From Begonia masoniana (lineage: Eukaryota; Streptophyta; Magnoliopsida; Cucurbitales; Begoniaceae), in assembly GCA_022432975.1 (NCBI GenBank), contig CM039508.1, positions 43,717,646 to 43,781,645 on the forward strand: a stretch of DNA of 64,000 bases, in the 5' to 3' direction. A model generated the notes under the pieces. It searched no databases. It saw only the letters and a program-made list of their open reading frames with translations, and was not told where the DNA came from. Every line of letters starts with the position of its first letter. Positions within the stretch are counted from its first letter, which is position 1. A program made the position numbers and the translations under genes. Positions 45,195-55,923 of the stretch are shown one piece after another.

Positions 45195-46670
45195 ATGACA
45201 ACGAGAAGTGAAATTAATTATAACATTAATTATGAACAAAATCGACCCACATCCTACTGAGATTCCTATGATTATGATCATAATCGAACCACATCCTACC
45301 GAGATTCCTATGATTATGATCATAATCGAACCACATCCTACTAAGATTCCTATGATTATGATCATACCACATCCTACCGAGATTCCTATGATTATGATCA
45401 TAATCGAACCACATCCTACCGAGATTCCTATGATTATGATCATAATCGAACCACATCCTACTAAGATTCCTATGATTATGATCATAACCAGACCTCATCC
45501 TACCGAGATTCCTATGATTATGATCATAATCGAACCACATCCTACCGAGATTCCTATGATTATGATCATAATCGAACCACATCCTACCGAGATTCCTATG
45601 ATTATGATCATAATCGAACCACATCCTACCGAGATTCCTATGATTATGATCATAATCGAACCACATCCTACCGAGATTCCTATGATTATGATCATAATCG
45701 AACCACATCCTACCGAGATTCCTATGATTATGATCATAATCGAACCACATCCTACCGAGATTCCTATGATTATGATCATAATCGAACCACATCCTACCGA
45801 GATTCCTATGATTATGATCATAATCGAACCACATCCTACCGAGATTCCTATGATTATGATCATAATCGAACCACATCCTACCGAGATTCCTATGATTATG
45901 ATCATAATCGAACCACATCCTACCGAGATTCCTATGATTATGATCATAATCGAACCACATCCTACCGAGATTCCTATGATTATGATCATAATCGAACCAC
46001 ATCCTACCGAGATTCCTATGATTATGATCATAATCGAACCACATCCTACCGAGATTCCTATGATTATGATCATAATCGAACCACATCCTACCGAGATTCC
46101 TATGATTATGATCATAATCGAACCACATCCTACCGAGATTCCTATGATTATGATCATAATCGAACCACATCCTACCGAGATTCCTATGATTATGATCATA
46201 ATCGAACCACATCCTACCGAGATTCCTATGATTATGATCATAATCGAACCACATCCTACCGAGATTCCTATGATTATGATCATAATCGAACCACATCCTA
46301 CCGAGATTCCTATGATTATGATCATAATCGAACCACATCCTACTAAGATTCCTATGATTATGATCATAACCAGACCTCATCCTACCGAGATCCTTATGAT
46401 TATGAGTATCAACAAAGATATAGGAAGTTTTCCATCCCTACTTTTAGAGGTTCTAGTGATAGGGAAGAATTTTATTATTGGTTGGAAAAGGTCAAAACTT
46501 ATTTTGCTTATAGTGATTATTCGAAAAGGTTCAAGATTGAACTAGCCACTAGGAAATTTGAAGATCGTGCTAGTTTTTGGTGGGACAACCTCTTGGCAAG
46601 AAGGAAAAGAGATGGTGAAGATAAGATTTCTACTTGCAAAATGTTTAAGGAAGTAATGAAAAGGAAGTTT
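45195..46670 (+). pseudogene. gag: Ty3/gypsy-like gag, copy B, 5' part with expanded repeat
   Basis: ATG at 45195 opens MTTRSEINYNINYEQNRPTS. About 27 repeats of 14 residues (YDYDHNRTTSYRDS) follow, then FSIPTFRGSSDREEFYYWLE and KFEDRASFWWDNLLARRKRD, a retrotransposon gag capsid-type block. Four repeat units carry in-frame stops (TGA at the first, TAA from CGA-to-TAA-like changes at three others), so the N-terminus is not open. The frame is cut at 46670 by a foldback element and resumes at 49293. The open frames in the other two readings across the repeat (IPMIMIIIEPHPTE and its complement) are by-products of the 42-bp period. Confidence 0.78.
45240..46400 (+). repeat. 42-bp tandem repeat in gag, about 27 units
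   Basis: The unit contains cctatgattatgatcataat and ends accgagatt. One unit lacks 6 bases (near 45365) and keeps the frame. Units in the middle are essentially identical, while variants (actaagatt, accagacctc) sit at the edges and recur as blocks at 45340-45500 and 46340-46400. Segment A has about three units. Confidence 0.95.
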
Positions 46671-46761
46671 TGTAACAACCCCCCCACACCTCTTGGGCCG
46701 GGCCTCGCCCCGCACCCAGGTCAGGGCAAGCTGTGCAGTCCCGGTAGGGCCCTGCCACGTG

Positions 46762-46837
46762 GCAGCCACACAGCTCAGTGGTACTCCTCACTTGTAGCCC
46801 TTGGATCATGTCCTGGAGGTCAAGGGTTCGAGTGGGG
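46762..46837 (+). promoter_or_regulatory. tRNA-like Pol III A/B box region
   Basis: agctcagtggtactcctcac (A-box region), then about 30 bp, then caagggttcgagtgg (B-box). The same motif pair occurs in unit 2 (48718-48783) and unit 3 (49061-49128). No cloverleaf with complete arms was found, so it is tRNA-derived, not a tRNA gene. Confidence 0.65.
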
Positions 46838-47269
46838 GGAAGGTAAAAACTCCCTTTCCAGAGGGGGAGAGAATCGTGAGTACACGTGGTGGGCCTGTGT
46901 GGCTGCCACATGGCAGGGCCCTGCCGGGACTGCACAGCTTGCCTGACCTGGGTGCGGGGCGAGGCCAGGGCCCAAGAGGTGTGGGGGGGTTGTTACAAAA
47001 AGGCAACCCCCCCACACCTCTTGGGCCGGGCCTCGCCCCGCACCCAGGTCAGGGCAAGCTGTGCAGTCCCGGCAGGTAGGGGTGGGCAGGACCGGACCGC
47101 GAACCGAGAACCGGACCGGACCGACGGGTTCGGTCCGGGTTCGGTCTCTAGATGCTGGATCGCGGTCCAGTCCTCGGTCCAAGGCCCTTGGAACTGAGGA
47201 CCTTCGGTCCGGTCCTCGGTCCAGTGCTTGAAATCCTGAAGAACCGGGACCGGACCGATGTTAAAACAA

Positions 47270-47915
47270 GGGTAAATTGCAATTTGGCCCCTACAACTAG
47301 GTGAAATGGGTAATTTACACCGTAAACTTGGATAAATTGCAATTTGGCCCCTACAACTAGGTGAAATGGGCAATTTACACCGTAAACTTGCATAATAGGC
47401 AAGAACAACCTTAATGTATTGATAATAGGCAATATGGCCCCTACCGTCATATTTTCTATCAAAAAATAATATTTTTTCACTTATTCATTTTTTTTTTCCG
47501 AAATGCCCCTCACTCGACCGAACCGGACCAGACCGGTTCAGCTAATTCTACTCTTATTTATTTATTTTTTTTAAATATTATTTTTCGAAAAAAAAAAGAC
47601 ACATGAATAGAATTAAAAAAAATAAAAAATCAAAATGCAATTAGTCGAACCGGTCCAGTTCGGTTCGGTCTAGTGAGGGACATTTCGGGAAAAAAAATGA
47701 ATAAGTGAAAAAATGTTATTTTTTAATAAAACATATAACGGTAGGGGCCATATTGCCCATTATCAATATATTAAGGTTGTTCTTGCCTATTATTCAAGTT
47801 TACGGTGTAAATTGCCCATTTCACCTAGTTGTAGGGGCCAAATTGCACTTTACCCAAGTTTACGGTGTAAATTGCCCATTTCACCTAGTTGTAGGGGCCA
47901 AATTGTACTTTACCC
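47270..47915. mobile_element. Mutator-type MITE (long palindrome)
   Basis: GGGTAAATTGCAATTTGGCC at the left and its near-reverse complement ending TTTACCC at the right. The arms run about 270 bp and meet in a ccgaaccgga-rich centre. A perfect 9-bp TSD ttaaaacaa (47261-47269 and 47916-47924) is the Mutator superfamily mark. The arms themselves contain a direct repeat of the caactaggtgaaatgggcaa block. Confidence 0.9.
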
Positions 47916-48034
47916 TTAAAACAACCCTCTGGTTTTATAAGGAAAAAAACCCTCTCCACTCTTCAGTCCGGACCGATGTTAAAAAAACCCTCTGGTTTTA
48001 TAAGGAAAAAAACCCTCTCCACTCTTCAGTCTTC

Positions 48035-48360
48035 TCCTACTCGTGCCCTACCCAATTTCCAGAATCCCAAGTCCCCAACGCCAGGTGCGAAGTGCGAAGT
48101 GCAAAGTGCGAAGTGCGAACACCCGAGACGTTCCTGCTCGGCTCCCGACCCCGACCTCGACCTTGAAGGCGAACGCCCGACTCCGACCCCTCGCCTCGCC
48201 TGTCTTTGGCAGCTGTTGCTTCGTGCTCGCCTCGCGGTTGCCTTGCCTCGCTGCTGTTTTTCTTGTATTTGAGCTCGCCTCGCCTGACTCTCGCCTGACT
48301 CTCGCCTCGCCTTGCCTGACTCTCGCCTCGTTTGTCTTTGGCCAGTCCCTCGCTGTAAGT
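48035..48360. other. GC-rich, C/T-rich insert of possible gene origin
   Basis: Much more GC-rich than its surroundings and full of ctcgcctcgcc/ctgactctcgcc repeats and a gcgaagtgcgaagtg run. It may be captured gene or leader sequence in an hAT element. No family was recognised in the frames (48026-48397 on either strand). Confidence 0.35.
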
Positions 48361-49292
48361 CTAATTTTTGTGAAAGAAATTGGATAGTTCCAGACACGAG
48401 CTTCGTTCTTCACGAGGTTAAATTGGATTTTGGGCATTGAATTGAAGAAATTGGGAGATTGATTGAAAAATTTTTAATGTTTTACAAAAAAAAAAAAAAG
48501 GATGGGAGGAACCGGGACTGAACTGAAATTTTCGGTCCGGTCCAGGTTCGGTCCAGATTCCTCCAAGGGCCGGTTTCGGGTTTTGGGAAAAATTTCCCGA
48601 AACCTCGGTCCGGTCTCGGTCCAGGCTCGGGACCGGACCGAACCGGACCGTGCCCACCCCTACCGGCAGGGCCCTGCTACGTGGCAGCCACACAGGCCCA
48701 CCACGTGTACTCACGAAGCTAGCTCAGTGGTACTCCTCACTTGTAGCCCTTGGATCATGTCCTGGAGGTCAGGGGTTTGAATGGGGGGGAAGGCAAAAAC
48801 TCCCTTTCCAGGGGGAGAAGATCGTGAGTACACGTGGTGGGCTGTGTGGCTGCCACGTGGTAGGGCCCTGCCTGGACTGCACAGCTTGCCCTGACCTGGG
48901 TGCGGGGCGAGGCCCGGCCCAAGAGGTGTGGGGGGGTTGTTACAAAAAAGGTGCCTTTTTTGTAACAACCCCCCCACACCTCTTGGGCCGGGCCTCGCCC
49001 CGCACCCAGGCCAAGGCAAGCTGTGCAGTCCCTGCAGGGCCCTACCACGTGGTAGCCACACTCTAGCTCAGTGGTACTCCTCACTTGTAGCCCTTGGATC
49101 ATGTCCTGGAGGTCAGGGGTTCGAGTGGGGGGGGGGAGGCAAAAACTCCTTTTCCAGGGGAGAGAAGATCGTGAGTACACGTGGTGGGCCTGTGTGGCTG
49201 CCACGTGGCAGGGCCTTGCTGGGACTGCACAGCTTGCCCTGGCCTGGGTGCGGGGCGAGGCCCGGCCCAAGAGGTGTGGGGGGGTTGTTACA

Positions 49293-49855
49293 AGTTTGAT
49301 CCAAGTAGCTACCAACAAGAGTCAATCCCTTGGTATCCTTCTAGAAGACCAAACCCACCCAAACCAACACCTTATTTAGAACCAAAACATGAGGAGTTTG
49401 TGAGGGAGGTTCCTTAAAAAAATAGTTGAAAAGAAGACCTTAGGAGAAAACACCTCTACACCGAGAGCTAGGGACATTAAGTGTTTAAATTGTTTTGGTT
49501 TTGGACACCTAGCATCTATATGTACAAGTAAACCCGCAATGAACTTTTATGATCAAGGTAATCAACTAACCAAAATAAATAGCCAAATACTTGAAGAAAC
49601 TTTAATTGAGAAAAAGGATGACTCACTTGTGGAAGAAATCATCTATCCCGAGGAAGGCCCATTACTCGAAATTGAACAAGTGATGGAAGAAGGAATTATC
49701 ATAGAATGTGACTCTTATGAACAAAAGGTAGAATCCAAACCAGAGGACTCCCTAATTTTTGAAGCTAATGAGGTTACCATTTCGAATGATCTGTTAGATG
49801 TTAGTCCGAAAAAGGAGAACTTTTATGCAACTTATGCATATGTTCCTATTCCCTA
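49293..49855 (+). pseudogene. gag: Ty3/gypsy-like gag, copy B, 3' part with zinc knuckle
   Basis: It continues the capsid region after the foldback insertion: FDPSSYQQESIPWYPSRRPN, a stop at 49415-49417, then a shifted frame with CLNCFGFGHLASIC (CX2CX4HX4C, about 49479-49522) and the acidic stretch LIEKKDDSLVEEIIYPEEGP, ending at TAA 49854-49856. The single zinc knuckle and the acidic tail suit gag. Segment A has lost the last Cys. Confidence 0.78.
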
Positions 49856-50041
49856 AATCCAACAAGAAAGTTTTATAGTTGTTAAAACTACCTTGACCCT
49901 TTCTTGATCCAATCAGAGAGTAATACCTTTGTTTTAGAAAGAAAAGTTTTTCTCATTCTTGTCTCATCGAATAAGAAGTAAAAGAGTTCTTTAAGAGCCT
50001 TAAAGCATCCAAAACCTTTTAGACCAAATGTAAAGGATGAA

Positions 50042-51121
50042 GTGTCTAGAAAAACTTTGAGTGATATATCACCTAGGCTTGTACCTCAAGACAAATTGAT
50101 GGAATGGTTGTTTAGAATAGGTTGGGATAAAGGTCATAATATTTTATTTTCTAACCTTTCTTGTTGGCATAACATTTGTGAGCATGTTAATATTTACTCC
50201 TTATTTAAAAAAAGCATGTCATCTTATGACTTTTCAAATTGCCTTAGAAATAAAATTGTTGGAAATAATAGAGTTTATTTTTTGTTCAAAATAACTTGTT
50301 TTGGAATGAATAGTTTTGGTATAGCATTGAAGATTCCCCATATTATGCATAATAGTTTGATGAACCTCATGGATTTGGAAAATTTTTGTATTATTATTTC
50401 ATGGCTTTATTCTAATTATTTCTATATTATTATTCTATTCTTGAGTGGATTGAAATTATTTGGTGAAGATAGACTTGTAGGATTCAAAGTCACTTATGTG
50501 AGTAGAAGAAAATTTGGGAGTAGAATTAAGCATGAACCTTGTTTAGTGCCTTTCTTAAAAGAAAAAGAAAACTTGATATGTTGTTTTTATACTTGTATTG
50601 AACAATTAAATTTTTTTAAAGTTTATAGCATGCCAATTAAAATGAACACTACTGAACTTGGATCTAATTATATTGTGGTTGAATTTAAATCTATATTTGA
50701 ACCTATGCATGAGCCTACCCTTATAGAAATAAAAATTGAAAAGGGTTGTGCAAATTGCAAACTTTATTTAGTGGGTAAAAATGTTTCTTCAAATCATTTG
50801 ATTACTTTGTTACTTAGAATTGGTTGGAGGAAGCATTGTTTGAATAATGGTATTGTTTCATTTCCATGGCACTATGTTTTTAACAATTCCATCCCTTATC
50901 TTGCCAATTTTCCTTATTTGACTTCCTATCAATTTGTTTCATCTCTTGGTTTCATTTGTCTTGCATTATTTGAGTATAATGTTAATTATTATTTGGCTAT
51001 GCATGATTATGAAATAATTAAGAGAATTAAGAAGAAGAATTCTATTGTTATTGCCAATTTTAGAGAATTATTGATTCTTGATTCCCTTGCTTATTGTGAA
51101 ATTTGTTGTTTTTTCTTTTGA
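50042..51121 (+). CDS. unknown 359-codon open frame in gypsy-like element
   Basis: The frame is open from 50042 (GTG; no ATG near the start, so the true start or an intron is unclear) to a stop at 51119-51121. It includes DISPRLVPQDKLMEWLFRIG, GEDRLVGFKVTYVSRRKFGS, HEPTLIEIKIEKGCANCKLY and HYVFNNSIPYLANFPYLTSY. It is hydrophobic and aromatic-rich, with Cys clusters (SCWHNICEH, CCFYTCIEQ, CANCK) but no canonical finger. It has no RT, integrase, RNase H or protease motif, yet sits between gag and the pol-like tail. Segment A keeps a broken copy. Being open in a decaying neighbourhood could be chance or retained function. Confidence 0.45.
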   Translation: MSRKTLSDISPRLVPQDKLMEWLFRIGWDKGHNILFSNLSCWHNICEHVNIYSLFKKSMSSYDFSNCLRNKIVGNNRVYFLFKITCFGMNSFGIALKIPHIMHNSLMNLMDLENFCIIISWLYSNYFYIIILFLSGLKLFGEDRLVGFKVTYVSRRKFGSRIKHEPCLVPFLKEKENLICCFYTCIEQLNFFKVYSMPIKMNTTELGSNYIVVEFKSIFEPMHEPTLIEIKIEKGCANCKLYLVGKNVSSNHLITLLLRIGWRKHCLNNGIVSFPWHYVFNNSIPYLANFPYLTSYQFVSSLGFICLALFEYNVNYYLAMHDYEIIKRIKKKNSIVIANFRELLILDSLAYCEICCFFF

Positions 51122-51368
51122 ATCTTGGATCAAAACCATATCCCATAATAAGTTTGAAATTTAATTCTATAAGTATGCATCTTGTTCTCAATTTGGAAAA
51201 TATTTTCTTATGGAAACTAATTTTGTTGAAGTTTATAGCCATTGATTGTAGAACTAAACAAGAAAGAGAAATGTCAAACAAATTCAATCATGGTCTAATG
51301 AAAGGGTTGCCAATGAGAACCATCCATCGTCCTCGACCAAATCCATGACCTGATCCTTTTGCTAACAG

Positions 51369-51709
51369 TTGTTACATTTTGTAGGGATCAATGATCCGGT
51401 CCACCTTTCGGTAACCTATCCTTTTGATCCTGGAAAGTTAGAATGGGTACAAGGAGACACCCTTCCAGATTTGATGACAAATCATTTCCTATCTGGAGAG
51501 GATGATACGCCCCAAATGCCCATAACACGTTCACAAGGTATGTCTCACAATCTTACTAGCCTTTTTACTAATTATTGCTCTTTTTTTGGAGGTGATGAAC
51601 TAATGGATCGTTTGGAATGGGAGCCGACCCCGCAAGACATTAATAAACCCACCAATATGCTGACATGGAGAATAGAAGAAGAAGCTTCCAAAACTTCATT
51701 GAGCATAGG
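51369..51709 (+). pseudogene. gypsy-like pol C-terminal tail, copy B
   Basis: The frame reads VHLSVTYPFDPGKLEWVQGD, then TNHFLSGEDDTPQMPITRSQ, the style of tail found at the end of Ty3/gypsy polyproteins, and NYCSFFGGDELMDRLEWEPT. It is interrupted at 51710 by an LTR-type element. The open frame continues a short way into it by chance. Confidence 0.6.
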
Positions 51710-54695
51710 TGTGGCGACCCAGACCTGCCGAGCCGGCATGAGACGTTGACCTGATGTTGACTTTGACATTCACATTTTGGACGTGAAATTTTGTCTTTTT
51801 AAAACTCTAAATCAAAGCCTAGAGTCATTTTCAAGCCTTTGAAAATAGTGGGAAATGTTCGTAAAAAAAATATTGCTACCTTCTCTGGAATTTCTACTAA
51901 AATCGGAAGACATGAAATCGGAAGAATGAAATCGGAAGACATAAATTCGGAAGACATAAATTCGGAGACGTAAAATCGGAAGACATAAAATCGGACGACA
52001 TCAAAGAATAGCGGTCAATAACCTGACCTTAACTCAAACTCTCTGGAATTGACTTCTACTAAAATCGGAAGATATAAAATCGAAAGACGTAAAATCGGAG
52101 ACGTAAAATCGAAAGACATAAAATTGAAAGACATGAAATTGGAGACATAAATTCGGAAGACATAAAATCGGAGGACATAAAATCGATGACATAAAATCGG
52201 AAGACAATTCGGAAGACATAAATTCGGAAGACATAAATTCGGAAGACATAAATTCGGAAGACATAAATTCGGAAGACATAAATTCGGAAGACATAAATTC
52301 GGAAGACATAAATTCGGAAGACATAAATTCGGAAGACATAAATTCGGAAGACATAAATTCGGAAGACATAAATTCGGAAGACATAAATTCGGAAGACATA
52401 AATTCGGAAGACATAAATTCGGAAGACATAAATTCGGAAGACATAAATTCGGAAGACATAAATTCGGAAGACATAAATTCGGAAGACATAAATTCGGAAG
52501 ACATAAATTCGGAAGACATAAATTCGGAAGACATAAATTCGGAAGACATAAATTCGGAAGACATAAATTCGGAAGACATAAATTCGGAAGACATAAATTC
52601 GGAAGACATAAATTCGGAAGACATAAATTCGGAAGACATAAATTCGGAAGACATAAATTCGGAAGACATAAATTCGGAAGACATAAATTCGGAAGACATA
52701 AATTCATATAAAATCGAAAGACGTAAAATCGGAGACGTAAAATCGAAAGACATAAAATTGAAAGACATGAAATTGGAGACATAAATTCGGAAGACATAAA
52801 ATCGGAGACATAAAATCGGATGACATAAAATCGGAAGACATAAAAGAGTAGCGGTCAATAATTTAACTTTAACTCAAACTCTCTTGAATTGACTCCTACT
52901 AAAATTGGAAGACATAAACGCCTCAGAATTTCGGTCGATATAGACACCTCACTGAGCGTATAACACCTGGGGTCGATATTTCAACCCTTATAGAGTCGAC
53001 TGATTCATAAATCGGATGACGTCTTCGACCGAACTACACACTATATGACGTCTTCGACCAAACTACACACTAATACCTTCAACCGAATGATTCACTAATC
53101 GGGCGACGTCTTAGACTCTCTGAAATTAGACAACTGAGAAGTTAACATTCCTTAACACCTACAACACACCTACTCCAATCCATATACTCCTTAACTTCAA
53201 TTGACTTCAAATTTCACATCAAAAATCCCCATGTTCATAAAAATCATAAACTGTACCAAACAATCTCAGTATGTTTTTCAAAAAAATAACTTTCAAAACA
53301 AAGTTTTAAAACAATGCCACTAAACCTATACACCGACTAAACCCTAAAACTATACAACATAACTTAAACCTCGAGACGTCACCCACGGGTCAAAAATCGT
53401 CTGACTGCCACAACCAACCCCGCAAGCTCGTCCCGCCAACCACCTACACGTCGGCCTGAGGCTCGGAGTCCTAATCCGCACAGTTCGTACCTACGTCATG
53501 GAGTTCAACTATGAGCTTAGAGCTCAGTAAGATCATAAAATGCGAAGTGATGCACATGCTACGCATGAACGTTTGAAATACATGAACATTACTTTACATT
53601 GCATTCAAGTGCACATGTTGGTATAAGTGGGGCTTACAGAGGAACTGGTGCACATACATACATGACATGATATGGGTTAGTAGTTTTGTCGGGTCCTAGG
53701 GAGGGATAAAAGACATATTGTCCTTGGCGAGGGAAGGACAAGAATATATGCCAGTCCCTCTCTCACACTTAACCGTACTTTATATTCACATTTTATCTTT
53801 CTTAACTTCAAATCGCGTGCATAAAATATTTGTATGACTTTCCAGAAAACGTGTATGTATGAACATATAATGTGCGTAAACGTAACATAATAAAGGACAA
53901 GTCAAAGCATAAATGAACAACCGGTCATCGAAACTGTACACAGAACATTACACTTAACTTAAGACGTAATCTATGACCTAACTACCCAACGACAACCCGA
54001 CAACATAGAAACCTAGTACATCCGTGATGTAGGGCCTTAAGGGCCAACCTATACATATGAACTTACCTGGCGTATTTAGCACGTTTTGATCTTCTTGAAA
54101 CCCTTGGTGGTCAACACCTTTAGATGTCCAAGAGGTGGTAAAGTTCGGCCAAGCTCCAAGGGGGAGAGGAAATTTTCGGAGTTCCTATGAAACCTACTAA
54201 AAACATCAACATTTTTTCCCCTATTTTATTTTCAACTCTAAACCAAAACCCATCAACCAAAACTAAACACTTACCTTTAATCTTCACAAAAGGAGTGGAA
54301 ATCTTGAAGAAAGGGGATAAAACCGTGGAGGAGAGGAGAAGTATTTTTCTTGGCTGGTGAAGGAAAAGAGAAGGAGTGAAAGGGGAGGGTTTCACGTGGA
54401 AGAGATGAGTAGAGAGGAAGAGAGAGAGAGAGAGCCATGGCTTCTTCAACAAGTTTGGACAAGTGTCTTGCATTCATTGGCTCCCTCTCAACTACCTTAA
54501 TTGTCTTTCTAATTTGTCCCTCCATTGGTTGCTAACTAATCCGTAATTTAGCTCGCCGATTTGGTTTCTCCGAAATCTTCTTTTTCCACTAAACATCCCA
54601 ACAAATTTCAATAAAATATTCATTATATTAGTCTCAAATTAATCACGTTCAATAATTCTAGGGATAATTACATGGCCAAAATGCCGGGTGTTACA
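51710..54695 (-). mobile_element. LTR-type non-coding element, minus orientation
   Basis: On the minus strand the ends are TGTAACACCCGGCA and GGGTCGCCACA. TSD atagg (51705-51709) / ataga (54696-54700); segment A has the unbroken sequence (gagcataggaatagcag). There is no coding domain. It shares the family modules ggtaagttc (minus, about 54068) and ttggccc...ctaca with the elements at 35367, 55924 and 61439, and has tcgaccga words (52930-53110). Probably a solo LTR of a Ty3/gypsy-type family. Confidence 0.72.
52213..52705. repeat. 15-bp tandem repeat, about 33 units
   Basis: The unit ATAAATTCGGAAGAC is nearly perfect. Diverged related units (ataaaatcggaagac, gtaaaatcggagac) extend on both sides from 51895 to 52845. 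The NLCLP and MSSEF reading frames on the minus strand are by-products. Confidence 0.95.
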
Positions 54696-55918
54696 ATAGA
54701 AGTAGCAGAAGAGGGAATTTATCTTGCCTTTTATAACTCTATGTAATCCATTACCTCCATTGGGTTTTAGGCAAACTTTGGGCCTATTTAACTTTTATTT
54801 TATTATCTTATCATGCATTAAAGGGTGCTAAGGGTTGTCGGCCTCAAAGGCAAAACAACCTTAATTATTGGACTTTCAAAAAACGGCCATCAATCTAACC
54901 TCCGAGGCATAATTGGCAAAATAGACAGCCTTGCCAACTTATTACAAAAAGTTCCCTTCATGAAGATTGTAGCTAACACGTTGAGCTTTTCATATTGGGC
55001 TAGATCGTGAAATTTGGGAGTCATTTGCTTTGTCGACCGGATCCATTACCGAGAGCTCATTATGGGCTTACTTGAGCGCTCGCCCCAAACATAAAGCCCA
55101 TTCCTTGAGGCCGTTCTTTCAAAAGGAAGCACGCCCTTTTTCCATTTGAAATCATTCCTGAAAACTCACGCTACTCCCCATAAGGTTCAACACAACTTAC
55201 CATACAAGGAGCCATCTCCATGGTCAAGATGAAAGTGCACACTTATACGGACAGATGGATCAAGACTGAACGATCTTTTCCTATTTCATTGTGCCAACTA
55301 AGCCCTTAGTTGTCCGAGCATATTTTAGCATAATATTCAGATATTGTAATCAGCGTTTGATGATAATTTTAGATATTTTTCAAAAGCTCTCGTGCCTTGC
55401 AGTTTTCGTCTCAAAGGTAATTGCCTCGGTCACTTTGTTTCCGAGAGGAGTGCGCCTCCTATTGTCTTCTAAGCCCAAGGTTTCTTATGAGCTCTTATTC
55501 TAATCTTTTATGCATCTTGTCTAAGATCTTAGACAAGGGAGAAAGTGAGTCAAACCGATCTTGTGTCGTTGTAATCTTCCTTGGAAGGTTGCATCACCTG
55601 GAAGCACCAAAAGTTGCTTTTCGGGCCGGTTACGGATCCCCTTGCATAACTTCCGTGTTTATTATTATTTTTCTTTGAAATTTGCAGGAATAACTCTCAA
55701 TATATAATCTTTGAAATACTCTAAATTTCATATTATTTGGATCATAATTTATTGAGTTATTGCATATTACTTGAGGGTCTTCTCGGATTGAGCCGAGAAC
55801 ACCAATATCAAAATTTTCATTGCACTAATCTTCAGTTTTGCAGCCTCATTTCGTATCAAAGCCTAATGTACAAGACATGAAGAAACCATTTCACTTGTTA
55901 ACACAGGAGCAATCCCTT
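54696..55918 (+). repeat. probable LTR of the gypsy-like element, copy B
   Basis: Counterpart of 9010-10240. A purine run gcagaagagggaat is followed by a block of about 1.15 kb ending ttttgca (about 55841) and cgtatcaaagcc (55851-55862), a decayed primer site. The hairpin tctcggattgagccgaga lies at 55777-55803. Borders tentative; no reading frame of note. Confidence 0.45.
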
Positions 55919-55923
55919 GATCG

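Larger units (their letters stand above)
47077..48662. mobile_element. hAT-type non-autonomous element
   Basis: Ends TAGGGGTGGGCAGGACCGG and ...CGTGCCCACCCCTA, with a perfect 8-bp TSD ccggcagg (47069-47076 and 48663-48670) inside unit 2 of the foldback element. Subterminal regions are rich in ggtccggt/accggacc words. There is no transposase. The interior holds a Mutator-type MITE (47270-47915), two copies of aaccctctggttttataagg (47930-48030), and a GC-rich stretch (48035-48355). Confidence 0.9.
46671..49292 (+). mobile_element. trimeric foldback element with tRNA-like core
   Basis: Three same-orientation units: 46671-46997, 47004-48944 (split by an hAT element) and 48961-49292. Each begins TGTAACAACCCCCCCACACC (first bases lost in unit 2) and ends with its inverse GGTTGTTACA. 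About 125 bp at each end are inverted copies, so each unit can fold into a long GC-rich hairpin. The apex has tagctcagtggtactcc (A-box) and gggttcgagtgg (B-box), as in tRNA-derived Pol III promoters. TSD agttt (46666-46670 and 49293-49297) lies in the gag codons, which are continuous in segment A. Superfamily uncertain: 5-bp TSD and TG...CA suit LTR-type integration, TIRs suit a DNA element. Confidence 0.78.

Noticed and set aside
45186..46545. Frames of 290-445 codons with IPMIMIIIEPHP, IGISVGCGSIM and NHRNLGRMWFDYDH repeats
   Set aside because: Alternate readings of the 42-bp gag repeat. The gag reading is YDYDHNRTTSYRDS, in phase with the capsid-like part.
46762..46837. tRNA gene
   Set aside because: A- and B-box motifs are present but no complete cloverleaf arms or 3' stem; it lies in the loop of a foldback element.
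46482..49417. Several frames of 90-190 codons rich in Gly, Pro and Arg
   Set aside because: Chance frames in the GC-rich palindromic arms of the foldback and hAT elements.
52015..52858. NLCLP and MSSEF repeat proteins on the minus strand
   Set aside because: By-products of the 15-bp array in a non-coding LTR-type element.
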